Origin: JBCCCJ01 sp039029315
Lineage (GTDB): Bacteria > Bacteroidota > Bacteroidia > J057
Direction of reading: 5' to 3'
Assembly: GCA_039029315.1 (NCBI GenBank)
Contig: JBCCGK010000082.1
Span: 1 to 53,788, forward strand
Length of the DNA stretch: 53,788 nt
Under the pieces are notes generated by a model, which was given only the letters and a program-made list of their open reading frames with translations, ran no database searches and was not told the origin of the DNA. The translations under genes were made by a program, and so were the position numbers. Below, one piece after another: positions 36,012 to 44,194 of this stretch; position 1 is the first letter of the stretch; every line of letters begins with the position of its first letter.

Positions 36012-36818
36012 TTATCCCTGAAAATATTCACTAAAAAACAGCAACTGATATCGGATCGCATTGCCCCAATAGTCCCAATTGTGATCTCCAGGCCGCTCAA
36101 TATAGTCGTGCGGGATATTTCTTTCCAGCAATTTCTGATGCATTCGCTGATTCACTCCAAAAAAGAAATCATCTGTGCCGCAATCAAAGATGAGGGCCAG
36201 CTCCTTTCCATCCAATAGATAGATCAGATTGACTACACTGCTCTGTTCCCAATTGTCTTTGTGATTGGCATAGTCTCCCAATCGTTTCGGGATGTCCCAA
36301 TTCTTAGGGAACGGACGTAGATCCATGCCTCCACTCATGCTGCCTGCAGCCCCCCAGATATCCTGATGCCGGAAAGCCAAATAAAAAGCTCCATGCCCCC
36401 CCATGCTTAAGCCTGTGATGGCGCGACCTGCTTTATCCTTCACGGTATTGTATCTGTCATCAATGGCTTCCACCAGTTCTATTGCCACATAGGTCTCGTA
36501 GTTCATGGTTTCATCGATCGGGCTGTCCACATACCAGCTATTATAGCCTCCATTGGGGCAGACAATGATGAGATTGTAGGTATCTGCATAGGATTTGATG
36601 GCGGGATACTTTGTCAGCCAATCTGTATGATCTCCATAAGCACCATGGAGCAAATATAAGACTGAATATTGCGCTTGTTGGTTCCCATAATTATCCGGGA
36701 CAATGACAAGATTGGGGATGGTTTTCTCCATAGATTTGCTCTCAATCTTGACTGTATCAACCCGAGCGCAAAAAGCAGATACAGCAGGACACAACAGAAA
36801 AAGCAGGACAATTCTCAT
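36012..36818 (-). CDS. Secreted esterase (putative esterase / tributyrin-type family)
   Basis: This 268-residue protein has a signal peptide (MRIVLLFLLCPAVSAF); the start at 36818 removes an unrelated extension from 36896. It has YLLHGAYGDHTDWL, GLSMGGHGAF with nucleophile Ser138, the acid Asp in DCGTDDFF, and His in RPGDHNWDYW, matching the putative-esterase family (esterase D, feruloyl/acetyl-xylan esterase or mycolyltransferase folds). DSPID and a Tyr pair near the substrate site suit carbohydrate ester cleavage. It is monocistronic. Confidence 0.85.
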   Translation of the reverse strand: MRIVLLFLLCPAVSAFCARVDTVKIESKSMEKTIPNLVIVPDNYGNQQAQYSVLYLLHGAYGDHTDWLTKYPAIKSYADTYNLIIVCPNGGYNSWYVDSPIDETMNYETYVAIELVEAIDDRYNTVKDKAGRAITGLSMGGHGAFYLAFRHQDIWGAAGSMSGGMDLRPFPKNWDIPKRLGDYANHKDNWEQSSVVNLIYLLDGKELALIFDCGTDDFFFGVNQRMHQKLLERNIPHDYIERPGDHNWDYWGNAIRYQLLFFSEYFQG

Positions 36819-36885
36819 AATGATAGGACTTAACTTTTGATCGTAGGTTTTTTGGTGAATCTTCCTGCCCCTCTTTTCGCTTGAC

Positions 36886-36969
36886 ATCCCACTCAAGAGG
36901 TGGGATTAGCGAGAATTTTCCTGCTTTTCAGCAGAAATAGACAGAAGGGGGCGCATCACCACGCGCCCC
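36886..36969. terminator. Two hairpins between convergent-facing gene ends
   Basis: Stem ATCCCAC / GTGGGAT (36886-36892 with 36900-36906) and stem GGGGCGC / GCGCCCC (36948-36954 with 36963-36969). They lie 3' of the serine hydrolase gene, which is transcribed towards them. No T-run follows, so this could also be a REP-like element. Confidence 0.4.
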
Positions 36970-37006
36970 TACATGCCTTTGGTCCAATAACCTTTAAGAG
37001 ACTTAC

Positions 37007-38233
37007 TCAATTCTCTTTGTTGAGAAGCGCCCCATCTATGGTCGCTTTGAATTCCGTTGCATAATTGGTCTTTGAGCCGATCAATTGTGTATACATGACA
37101 ATGATCAGATTATGGGTAGGATTGATCCAAAACTTCGTCGAAGCTGCGCCTCCCCAACTATATTCTCCATTGTCCAATTGCACGGTTCCGGAGAGTCCGT
37201 GGCCCATATTGGGATATGTGGGAACATCGGGTCCAAAATGATTGCTCATCATAAGTTCAGCGGCTTCCTTGGACAGAACACGCTTTCCCTTCCACTTTCC
37301 TTTGTTCAGGAGCATTCGGCAGAAGATTTCATAATCGCCCAGTGTCGATACCAGCCCAGCTCCTCCTAACAATAATGTTGGGGCTTCATTCCTGCTGATG
37401 GTCAATCTTTTGTCAGCAAGTATCAGTTCTCCAGCCTCATTGTGGGTATACAATCCTGCAATGCGATCCACCTTGTCCTCTGGCACAAAGAAGTCAGTAT
37501 CATCCATCTTCAATGGATCGAAAATGACGGTTTTGAAATAGGTGTCCAATGCCATGCCTGACACAACTTCGACAATGTAGCCCGCAACATCTATGCCCAG
37601 ACCATAGTTGTAGGTGGTGCCTGGTTGGTACTTTAAGGGTACGGTTGCCAGATCCTTTGTCATCTCAGCAATGGTCCATTCCTGGGCCATATATTGTTTG
37701 ACATTGTAAATCGAATCTGTATAGCTCCTTTCCCAGCCATAAGGGATTCCAGAGGTATGGGTCAATAAATGCCGGATGGTCATTTCCTCTTTTTGTGCCT
37801 CAGTGCTGTGCTTGCCATTGACTTCCTTGTATACCTGTGTTTGGGCAAATTCAGGGATATAGGTGGACACTTTGTCGTCCAGGCTGAGCTTCCCCTGATC
37901 GTAGAGCGTCATGATCGCTACGGCAGTGATGGGTTTTGTCATCGAGAAAATCCTGTACAAAGAATTTTCTTGTGTCGGCTTGTCATTCTCCATGTCGATC
38001 TGCCCATACATATCCTCGTAGATCAGCTTACCGTCTTTGATGACTCTTGTGAATGTGCCTGGGAGTTTGCCTTCATCTACATGGCGATGCAATCTTTTGG
38101 TAGCTGCAGTCAAAGAATCAGCGGATATGCCCACGGATTCTGGCTTGACTATTTTGGTCTGAGCATAGGCTTTGGGGACTGTAACAAGTGCCAGGATTGA
38201 CAATACTGTAGTGAGTAGGAGTATTCGTTTCAT
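37007..38233 (-). CDS. Serine hydrolase of the beta-lactamase/class C family
   Basis: The 408-residue exported protein (signal to about residue 24, KAYAQ) has the S97-M-T-K100 active-site tetrad in FSMTKPITAVAIM, the YNYGLG motif (Tyr-x-Asn equivalent) and, near the C-terminus, HGLSGTVQLDNGEYSWGGAASTKFWINP, the usual esterase/beta-lactamase-class-C ending (HxG equivalent WGGAA). Most such proteins are esterases or D-aminopeptidases rather than beta-lactamases. The next gene upstream is 273 bp away. Confidence 0.85.
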   Translation of the reverse strand: MKRILLLTTVLSILALVTVPKAYAQTKIVKPESVGISADSLTAATKRLHRHVDEGKLPGTFTRVIKDGKLIYEDMYGQIDMENDKPTQENSLYRIFSMTKPITAVAIMTLYDQGKLSLDDKVSTYIPEFAQTQVYKEVNGKHSTEAQKEEMTIRHLLTHTSGIPYGWERSYTDSIYNVKQYMAQEWTIAEMTKDLATVPLKYQPGTTYNYGLGIDVAGYIVEVVSGMALDTYFKTVIFDPLKMDDTDFFVPEDKVDRIAGLYTHNEAGELILADKRLTISRNEAPTLLLGGAGLVSTLGDYEIFCRMLLNKGKWKGKRVLSKEAAELMMSNHFGPDVPTYPNMGHGLSGTVQLDNGEYSWGGAASTKFWINPTHNLIIVMYTQLIGSKTNYATEFKATIDGALLNKEN

Positions 38234-38250
38234 TTGTTCTGTTTATATGA

Positions 38251-38506
38251 TTAGAGAGTAATCGTTGGCTTGAAGATGGCAGGTTTGAGGATAAAATCAA
38301 AAACAGGATGGTTCTCATGATGATAGAAGGCCGTGATCCTTGAGCTTCTTGAATTCGCTAATATGAGTGCTTCAGTCTCATCTCTTGGATTGGCTTCGCT
38401 CCATGACTTCTTGGATGGAGGACTGGTCAAGATGACATCGGCTTTGTCTTTGGGCACCAATCGCTATAGGGTTTGCTGAGATAATTGTCTTGCTTGACGG
38501 CTTCCT
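38251..38506 (-). pseudogene. Possible gene remnant after the nuclease gene
   Basis: Directly 3' of the YhcG-type gene, one minus frame reads IEEAVKQDNYLSKPYSDW and a second frame continues as VPKDKADVILTSPPSKK and on for about 60 codons. A single frameshift near 38460 would join them. I do not recognise the product and the call is weak; it could be non-coding. Confidence 0.2.
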
Positions 38507-39631
38507 CTATAATTTTTTCTTTTCTGCTTTTAAAAATGCTTCCAATTCCTCTGTAGAGGGCAGGACAGTTTGATATTGGCTCACAAACAGATTTTCATCC
38601 ATGCCTCCCAAGGCGTACTGCACAAGTTCTTCATTTTGATTGGTACATAATAATATGCCTACACGTGGGTTGTCATCCTGCTCTTGCACATTGGCTTTGA
38701 TGTATTGGAGATAGGTATTGAGCTGTCCGGCATTGGCATGATTGAATTCATCGACTTTCAGCTCAATGAGAACATGGCACTTGAGGATTCTATGATAGAA
38801 GACCAGGTCTATGAAGAAATATTCTCCACCGATGACGATTCGTTTTTGCTGGGCTTCAAAGCAAAATCCATGTCCCAGTTCAAGAATAAAATTCTTCAGG
38901 TCTGCAATCAGAGCTTCTTCCAATTTGGATTCAGAACCCAGGATGCCATCAGGAAGGTCCAGAAAATCAAAAACATAAGGGCTTTTGATCAGTTGATCTG
39001 GCTTAAGTTGCTCTGCCTCGGTTCCTAGTTTTGCACTCAATACCTGTGGATTTTCGGCCGCAGCACTCCGCTCATAGCTCAGGCTCGCAATTTGTCGTTT
39101 GAGTTCTCTGACAGACCAAACCCCTTTGAGACATTCTATTTCATAGTAAGCTCTTTTGAGGGGATCGTGGATACTCAGCAATTGTTCAATATGTGTATAA
39201 GATAGTGTTGTGATGAGCTTCTGCGGATCAGTCAGCAAGTCTACCCGTAATTGTGGGATCGCTGACCCCATTTTCTTAGTGGATTCTAATTGTGTGGTCA
39301 GCGACCCCACTTTTTTTATCTCCTGATTCTCAACATATTTCTCAGATAATATCACTTCAGAAATGTGTGGATAAAGCAAGTAAAATTGTCTAAATCGAAA
39401 CAGGGACCGTTTGTTGATTCCTTTGATCCTGGGGAGTTTGGCCGCCAATGATTCAATAAGCCGATCTCCATACTGCGCTTTATTCTCTCCATCTTGTTCA
39501 AATTCAACGATATAAAAACCAATCAACCAATTCCTCAAGGTCAAGAACTGATTAATGGTCGTACTGGCCTTGGTAGCAAAAAACTGATGTGTCGATTCTA
39601 TATGTGCGATTAAGCGATCAAAATTGGTCAT
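38507..39631 (-). CDS. YhcG/DUF1016-family PD-(D/E)xK nuclease
   Basis: The 374-residue protein has an N-terminal DUF1016 helical domain (LRNWLIGFYIVEFEQDG, INKRSLFRFRQFYLLYP) and a C-terminal PDDEXK nuclease domain with the motif core FFIDLVFYHRILKCHVLIELK: Asp, then Glu-x-Lys. The family also has VGILLCTNQNE. YhcG-like nucleases occur in restriction islands and near mobile DNA. Here no methylase or helicase is next to it. Two short passages (VGSLTTQ and GSAIPQL) show a near-repeat between the domains. Cytoplasmic. Confidence 0.87.
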   Translation of the reverse strand: MTNFDRLIAHIESTHQFFATKASTTINQFLTLRNWLIGFYIVEFEQDGENKAQYGDRLIESLAAKLPRIKGINKRSLFRFRQFYLLYPHISEVILSEKYVENQEIKKVGSLTTQLESTKKMGSAIPQLRVDLLTDPQKLITTLSYTHIEQLLSIHDPLKRAYYEIECLKGVWSVRELKRQIASLSYERSAAAENPQVLSAKLGTEAEQLKPDQLIKSPYVFDFLDLPDGILGSESKLEEALIADLKNFILELGHGFCFEAQQKRIVIGGEYFFIDLVFYHRILKCHVLIELKVDEFNHANAGQLNTYLQYIKANVQEQDDNPRVGILLCTNQNEELVQYALGGMDENLFVSQYQTVLPSTEELEAFLKAEKKKL

Positions 39632-39746
39632 GCTGTCCGATAAATTTCATTTTCCGTAACTATTTAGGTCATTGTCGAGAGTTGGACAAAAAGGTTTACT
39701 TGCAGCAAAGCACTTGTTTGGAATGAACTGCCGATAGATTGACGCT

Positions 39747-40193
39747 TTATTTGATCACCTCACTAATCTGAAGCACAGGCTGAACATTGGTGTAATTGGG
39801 GATATCTCCCAAAATCTGTTCTGCAACAGGTCCGAAAGAATTCTGATAAGCGGAGAGTCTGTCAAAATACAAATAACCAATCGCCAGAAATGGCACCGCT
39901 TCGTCGGGAGTCCGGCCAGCGATTCCTTTGTCGATTGTATACATCTTCATGGAGTCACCCAATAAACTCGCCACCATCGGCATGTGCTTTTGGGAGTAGT
40001 AGTCCATGTCAAATGTATTCCCTTCTCCATTGGGATACATGATGGTTACTTTGACCATTCCCTGTTCACTTTTGGAAGTTGCAGGAATTTCTGGCGTTTG
40101 GGGGGTTTGAGGAGCCTCTGTGGATGCAGGTTCCTGGCAACTGGCAAGAAGGGTAATAACTGTCAGAATCAGGAAGATAAATTTCGTGTTCAT
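39747..40193 (-). CDS. EthD-like lipoprotein
   Basis: This 148-residue lipoprotein (lipobox LLASC) has a Pro/Thr-rich linker (QTPQTPEIPATS) followed by an EthD-type ferredoxin-like alpha+beta domain: VKVTIMYPNGEGNTFDMDYYSQKHMPMV, a GIAGRTP turn and FLAIGYLYFD. EthD proteins form dimeric barrels; a surface-anchored version is unusual. A well-spaced Bacteroidota promoter lies upstream. Confidence 0.78.
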   Translation of the reverse strand: MNTKFIFLILTVITLLASCQEPASTEAPQTPQTPEIPATSKSEQGMVKVTIMYPNGEGNTFDMDYYSQKHMPMVASLLGDSMKMYTIDKGIAGRTPDEAVPFLAIGYLYFDRLSAYQNSFGPVAEQILGDIPNYTNVQPVLQISEVIK

Positions 40194-40217
40194 TTTTTGT
40201 TGTTGTAGGGTTAAGCT

Positions 40218-40250
40218 AGCAAAAATAGAAGTATTTTCTTGGGATCGCCA
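40218..40250 (-). promoter_or_regulatory. Bacteroidota-type promoter of the EthD-like gene
   Basis: TTTG at 40250-40247 (minus) is 21 nt from TATTTTTG at 40225-40218, matching −33 TTTG and −7 TAnnTTTG. The ATG is 24 nt further. Confidence 0.55.
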
Positions 40251-40387
40251 AAGACAGGCAATTGCACAAGGCTTGCCTGGTGATGAGTTTTCTATTTTGA
40301 GGTAAACTGCAAACTAGGATAAGAATTGAATATCCTTCATTTGTTTTTCACTGGGGCTTATATTATGCCATCTGAAGAGAATAAAAC

Positions 40388-40945
40388 TTATTTCTTTTGC
40401 CAATGAAAAACTAATTTGTTGCGAACACGCTTATATTCCTCCTTGCGTTTCTCCTGATTTCTATTGATCTCATCTTCCAACTTTCTGCTATGGAGCCTAA
40501 ACCAATAATTCGCAGGGATCATTTCTCCACTATGGTATTCCAGGCGATACATCATCTCAATACTTGGATTCTCCCTATCATTAAGGATGCGGCTCAATTT
40601 GGTTGTATGGATTTGTATGTCTGAGGCAAACTCCTTACGGGTCTTCTTCAGTAAATCAATATAATTTTTTAACTGATTAGAAAATGAAAAACTGTCTAGA
40701 AATGTGGATTGCTTAAAATAATCCTTCATCAACAGGCGCATCCGCATCAGTTCACTTCGAAGAATTTGTTGGTCGGAGCGATTCTTCATTTGTTCGAACC
40801 GAAGTCTTCTCATTTCCTCCTCCGCTTGTTCTTTTTCCTCCTCTGTCATAGCACTCCTAAAGACAAAGCTTTCTGCAATTTCTTTATCAGTCAGTGTTTT
40901 TCTGAGTTCTTCGTAGGTGGGTTCTTTTTTACTACTCATCTCCAA
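40388..40945 (-). CDS. HigA-like HTH protein with coiled-coil N-terminus
   Basis: This 185-residue protein has a charged helical N-terminal part (about residues 25-75, EEEKEQAEEEMRRLRFEQM) and a HigA/XRE-like helix-turn-helix (about 90-150): a helix with FASDIQIHTTKLSRILNDRENPSIEMMYRLE, then MIPANYWFRLHSRKLEDEI, which parallels the W-x-x-Lx end of HigA antitoxins. It overlaps the upstream GNAT frame by 14 bp, so a two-gene unit of GNAT-type protein and DNA-binding regulator is likely. An antitoxin role is inferred. Confidence 0.6.
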   Translation of the reverse strand: MEMSSKKEPTYEELRKTLTDKEIAESFVFRSAMTEEEKEQAEEEMRRLRFEQMKNRSDQQILRSELMRMRLLMKDYFKQSTFLDSFSFSNQLKNYIDLLKKTRKEFASDIQIHTTKLSRILNDRENPSIEMMYRLEYHSGEMIPANYWFRLHSRKLEDEINRNQEKRKEEYKRVRNKLVFHWQKK

Positions 40946-41405
40946 GATAATTGAATACTAATGATTGTGATACTTCTCCTTCAATAGCCAGATATCGTCC
41001 GTATCGGATAAAACCATAGACATCTATATAGTGATCAATTAATCGCGTTTTAGGTTCGAGGGAAACAAATCCATCATAGCCTCTTTTTATTGATAATTCT
41101 GCCGCAAATGCAATCAGACACCCAGCGATAAAGTCTATTTCTTTGCCTTTCCCTTGATATGGTTTAGCAATTTCAAGGAGATTCAAGTGAATACGATTAT
41201 CATGAGGCATATCTATTAAAGACATGAGACCAAGTATTGTGTTATCATCTGATAACAAATAAATCTTGTATACTTCATAATCCAGCTCGGTTTCCCAATC
41301 AAATGAGAATCCAGGATCTTTACGAATTACAGGATAATCTTTCCTTGCGACTTCATCAATTTCGGCTTCTAATGAACTTCAAGTAGGCAGGTGTTTAAGC
41401 TTCAT
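40932..41405 (-). pseudogene. GNAT-like acetyltransferase interrupted by TGA
   Basis: The open part reads on from about 41258 (LLSDDNTILGLMSL, RIHLNLLEIAKPYQGKGKEIDFIAG with a QGKG acetyl-CoA loop, then EPKTRLIDHYIDVYGFIRYGRYL). Upstream in the same frame the sequence stays protein-like (SSLEAEIDEVARKDYPVI) back to a TGA at 41381-41379, eight codons after the ATG at 41405 (MKLKHLPT). No good start lies between, so one substitution seems to break the gene; a sequencing error is possible. The gene is likely paired with the HigA-like gene downstream, which it overlaps. Confidence 0.6.
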
Positions 41406-41680
41406 GGTGTTAATTTTTTGCTTCATAAAAATAAGCAATTGAGTTTACGAAATCAATAAACTACAGAAATAATTTTACGCAACCGTCTTTTTAAAAATAG
41501 TTAAATTTAGACTTCACAAGTTCTGAAATCCCTGTTTGTACTCATTACTAATTAATAGAAAAGTGAAACTCCTTATCTCGCAAAAGCCAATATTAATCGC
41601 TGTTAATTGATAAGCAGGTTTAACAACATCCACCAATAAATACCCATATTGCAGCAAATTGCTCCCAATCCATCCTCCCC

Positions 41681-42412
41681 ATGCCCACAACAACGCGCAT
41701 CAATCTCTTGTCTACCCCACGCAATGTGTCCACAGCCTTCATGTACTCATTTGCTTCGAGAGAGGATGTTTGTGCCGTAGATGAACCCTTTTATGCGCCG
41801 TGGTTAATTGCCACAGGGGTGCAACATCCCGGTCGGGAGGAAACCCTTGATGCCTATGAACAGGATGCACAGAAAGTGATCGATGCTCTCCTACATCAGG
41901 ATTTCGGCAAGCCTGTATTATTCGTCAAAAATATGTGTCCACAATTGGTGGGGGTTCCATGGGATTACATGACACAAATGAAGAATGTGATCTTCATTCG
42001 TGAACCCGCCAAAGCCATCATCTCTTATGCCAAGGTATTCGAACCAGATGCACAGGAAATGGGCACATTGACCCAATTGGAGATCTTTCATTTTCTTCAA
42101 CAACAAGGCTGTCCTCCCATTGTGCTCAATTCCGCTGAATTGCTCAAGAACCCCAGAGAAGTCTTGACAACCCTTTGTGATCAGCTTGATATTCCCTTCG
42201 ATCCAGCCATGCTTCGATGGGAAGCTGGTCCCAAAGTCATAGATGGCGTCTGGGCCAAATACTGGTACGGCAATGCACATGCTTCCACAGAATTCCGAAC
42301 AAGCAGGACAAAGACTCCTGTTCCTGAAATCCCGGAACATCTGATTCCGCTATACAACCAATTACAACCTGCTTATGAAGAACTGGCTCAATACACGATC
42401 CGTGCCGAATAA
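41681..42412 (+). CDS. Sulfotransferase-like P-loop protein
   Basis: The 243-residue protein has the PAPS 5'-phosphosulfate loop form LLSTPRNVSTAFMYSFA at the N-terminus and the 3'-phosphate strand VIFIREPAKAIISYAK. Proteins of this shape are annotated as sulfotransferase-family proteins; members are cytosolic and often act on small molecules or have unknown acceptors. Its last 38 bp overlap the sodium symporter frame. Next to sulfatases and sugar-active enzymes it may relate to sulfated compounds, but direction (adding, not removing, sulfate) makes a direct role in breakdown unlikely. Confidence 0.75.
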   Translation: MPTTTRINLLSTPRNVSTAFMYSFASREDVCAVDEPFYAPWLIATGVQHPGREETLDAYEQDAQKVIDALLHQDFGKPVLFVKNMCPQLVGVPWDYMTQMKNVIFIREPAKAIISYAKVFEPDAQEMGTLTQLEIFHFLQQQGCPPIVLNSAELLKNPREVLTTLCDQLDIPFDPAMLRWEAGPKVIDGVWAKYWYGNAHASTEFRTSRTKTPVPEIPEHLIPLYNQLQPAYEELAQYTIRAE

Positions 42413-44027
42413 AAAGCTACCCATCCGCGCATTTATTCCAACGGGGATCATGGCAGGTGTGATGCTTTCTCTTGGGCTGTTTTTATACCTATTTGCTGAT
42501 ACTGAGATCTTTTGGGAGGGATTTCTGTCTATGCTATTCTTTTATTGTATCATCTTCTTCATTGGCAGCTATGTGGCAGCTCGGAAAAGCGGGAAAGGGA
42601 CAGAGGAAGATGTGATGCTTGCAGGTCGGTCTATCCCGCTTTGGATTGCCATATTTACGATGAGTGCCACCTGGATCGGTGGGGGCTATATCAATGGGGC
42701 AGCGGAAGCTACTTTTAGTTCCGGATTGGTTTGGGTTCAAGCTCCCTGGGGATATGCCATCAGTTTGATCATTGGAGGCTTGTTCTTTGCAAAAAAAATG
42801 CGACGGTATCAATTCCGCACGATGTTGGACCCACTGGCTCAGCGCTTTGGAGAGAAGACCGCCTCGCTTTTCTTTTTTCCGGCTTTGGCTGGGGAAATAT
42901 TCTGGACAGCGGCCCTGCTTTCTGCACTTGGTTCTACCTTCGGTCTGATTATGGGGCTGGATTTCCAAAGTTCGATCATCCTCTCGGCTGTTATTGCCAT
43001 TGCTTATACAGCTTTGGGAGGGCTATGGGCTGTTGCACTGACAGATATCGTCCAGATGATTTTGCTTTTTCTCGGTTTGTTCCTGACCCTTCCCTTTGCC
43101 TTTGACTTTGTCGGTGGCTGGGATCATGCCTGGGCAACCTATCAAGAGAACTTTGGGGCTGCAGCCTCTATTTTTCCTTCCAGGGAAGCCCTCGGTTCTT
43201 CTTACTGGAATTGGTGGGATTATGCCTTTCTGCTCATTTTCGGAGGAATCCCATGGCAGGTCTACTTTCAACGAGTCTTGTCTGCAAAGGATGAGAACAC
43301 TGCGCGAAATTTGTCTATCATTGCTGGACTCGTCTGTCTTATTGCAGCCATTCCTCCCATCATGATAGGCGTGATAGGTAGTGTAGCGGATTGGAGCAGT
43401 ATTGGAGGCATTCCGGAGAATAGCCTGGAGATTCTTCCTTCTATCATGAAGTCCATGACACCAACCCTCGTTGCCACGATAGGGTTGGGAGCTGTAGCCG
43501 CAGCGGTGATGTCTTCTACCGATTCGTCTATTCTCTCTTCCTCCTCCATGGCTAGTTGGAATGTGTATCGCCCTTTGTTCAACCCGAGCATCAGTTCTGA
43601 GCAATTGGCGAAGGTCATCAAATCCTGTATCTGGATCATCGGCATTGCCGCCACCCTGATTGCCCTACAAATCAAGAGCATCTATGCCCTTTGGTATCTG
43701 TGCAGCGATTTTGTGTATTGTTTGCTCTTCCCGGCATTGGTTTGTGCTTTGTTTGACCCAAAAGCCAATCGCATTGGGGCAATTGCTGGGCTGGGTGTAG
43801 CTGCGATCCTGCGATTTGGGGGAGGAGATGCCACCTTGGGCATTCCTACATTCATTGACTATCCCATGATAGATCCCGCAGAAGAAATGCTGAACGGGCT
43901 TCGAACAACGGTCTTATTTCCATTCAGAACCCTTGCCATGTGTTCAGGATTGCTGACGTCCCTTCTTGTATCAAGAGTTAGCCAAAGACATTCCCAGCCT
44001 TTGCCATTGAGGCGGATGGAGGAATGA
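42375..44027 (+). CDS. Sodium:solute symporter (SSS family, choline-transporter-like)
   Basis: The 550-residue protein has about 13 hydrophobic segments and SSS signatures: DVMLAGRSIPLWIAIFTMSATWIGGGYINGAAE, YTALGGLWAVALTDIVQM and LGAVAAAVMSSTDSSILSSSSM. The sequence is closest in look to CHT/choline-type symporters, but substrate cannot be read. It could take up a product of the downstream enzymes. The ATG start gives a 38-bp overlap with the previous gene; a GTG at 42402 would cut this to 11 bp. A terminator follows. Confidence 0.88.
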   Translation: MKNWLNTRSVPNKKLPIRAFIPTGIMAGVMLSLGLFLYLFADTEIFWEGFLSMLFFYCIIFFIGSYVAARKSGKGTEEDVMLAGRSIPLWIAIFTMSATWIGGGYINGAAEATFSSGLVWVQAPWGYAISLIIGGLFFAKKMRRYQFRTMLDPLAQRFGEKTASLFFFPALAGEIFWTAALLSALGSTFGLIMGLDFQSSIILSAVIAIAYTALGGLWAVALTDIVQMILLFLGLFLTLPFAFDFVGGWDHAWATYQENFGAAASIFPSREALGSSYWNWWDYAFLLIFGGIPWQVYFQRVLSAKDENTARNLSIIAGLVCLIAAIPPIMIGVIGSVADWSSIGGIPENSLEILPSIMKSMTPTLVATIGLGAVAAAVMSSTDSSILSSSSMASWNVYRPLFNPSISSEQLAKVIKSCIWIIGIAATLIALQIKSIYALWYLCSDFVYCLLFPALVCALFDPKANRIGAIAGLGVAAILRFGGGDATLGIPTFIDYPMIDPAEEMLNGLRTTVLFPFRTLAMCSGLLTSLLVSRVSQRHSQPLPLRRMEE

Positions 44028-44042
44028 AACTTAGGCCAAAAG

Positions 44043-44065
44043 AAGGGTTTTGGAAAAAACCCTTT
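44043..44065 (+). terminator. Hairpin terminator after the symporter
   Basis: A 9-bp stem (AAGGGTTTT / AAAACCCTT) with loop GGAA lies 15 bp past the stop codon; only a short T-run follows. It separates the symporter from the GH97 gene. Confidence 0.55.
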
Positions 44066-44194
44066 ATGAAAAGGCTACCATAAACGAATGACATACAGAA
44101 AAACTTACAGATATTGATCATCTTGTCAGTCGAATCATTAACAACCAAAAACCATTCAGACATACTCACCAATAATTAGAAAAACTCAATCAAC

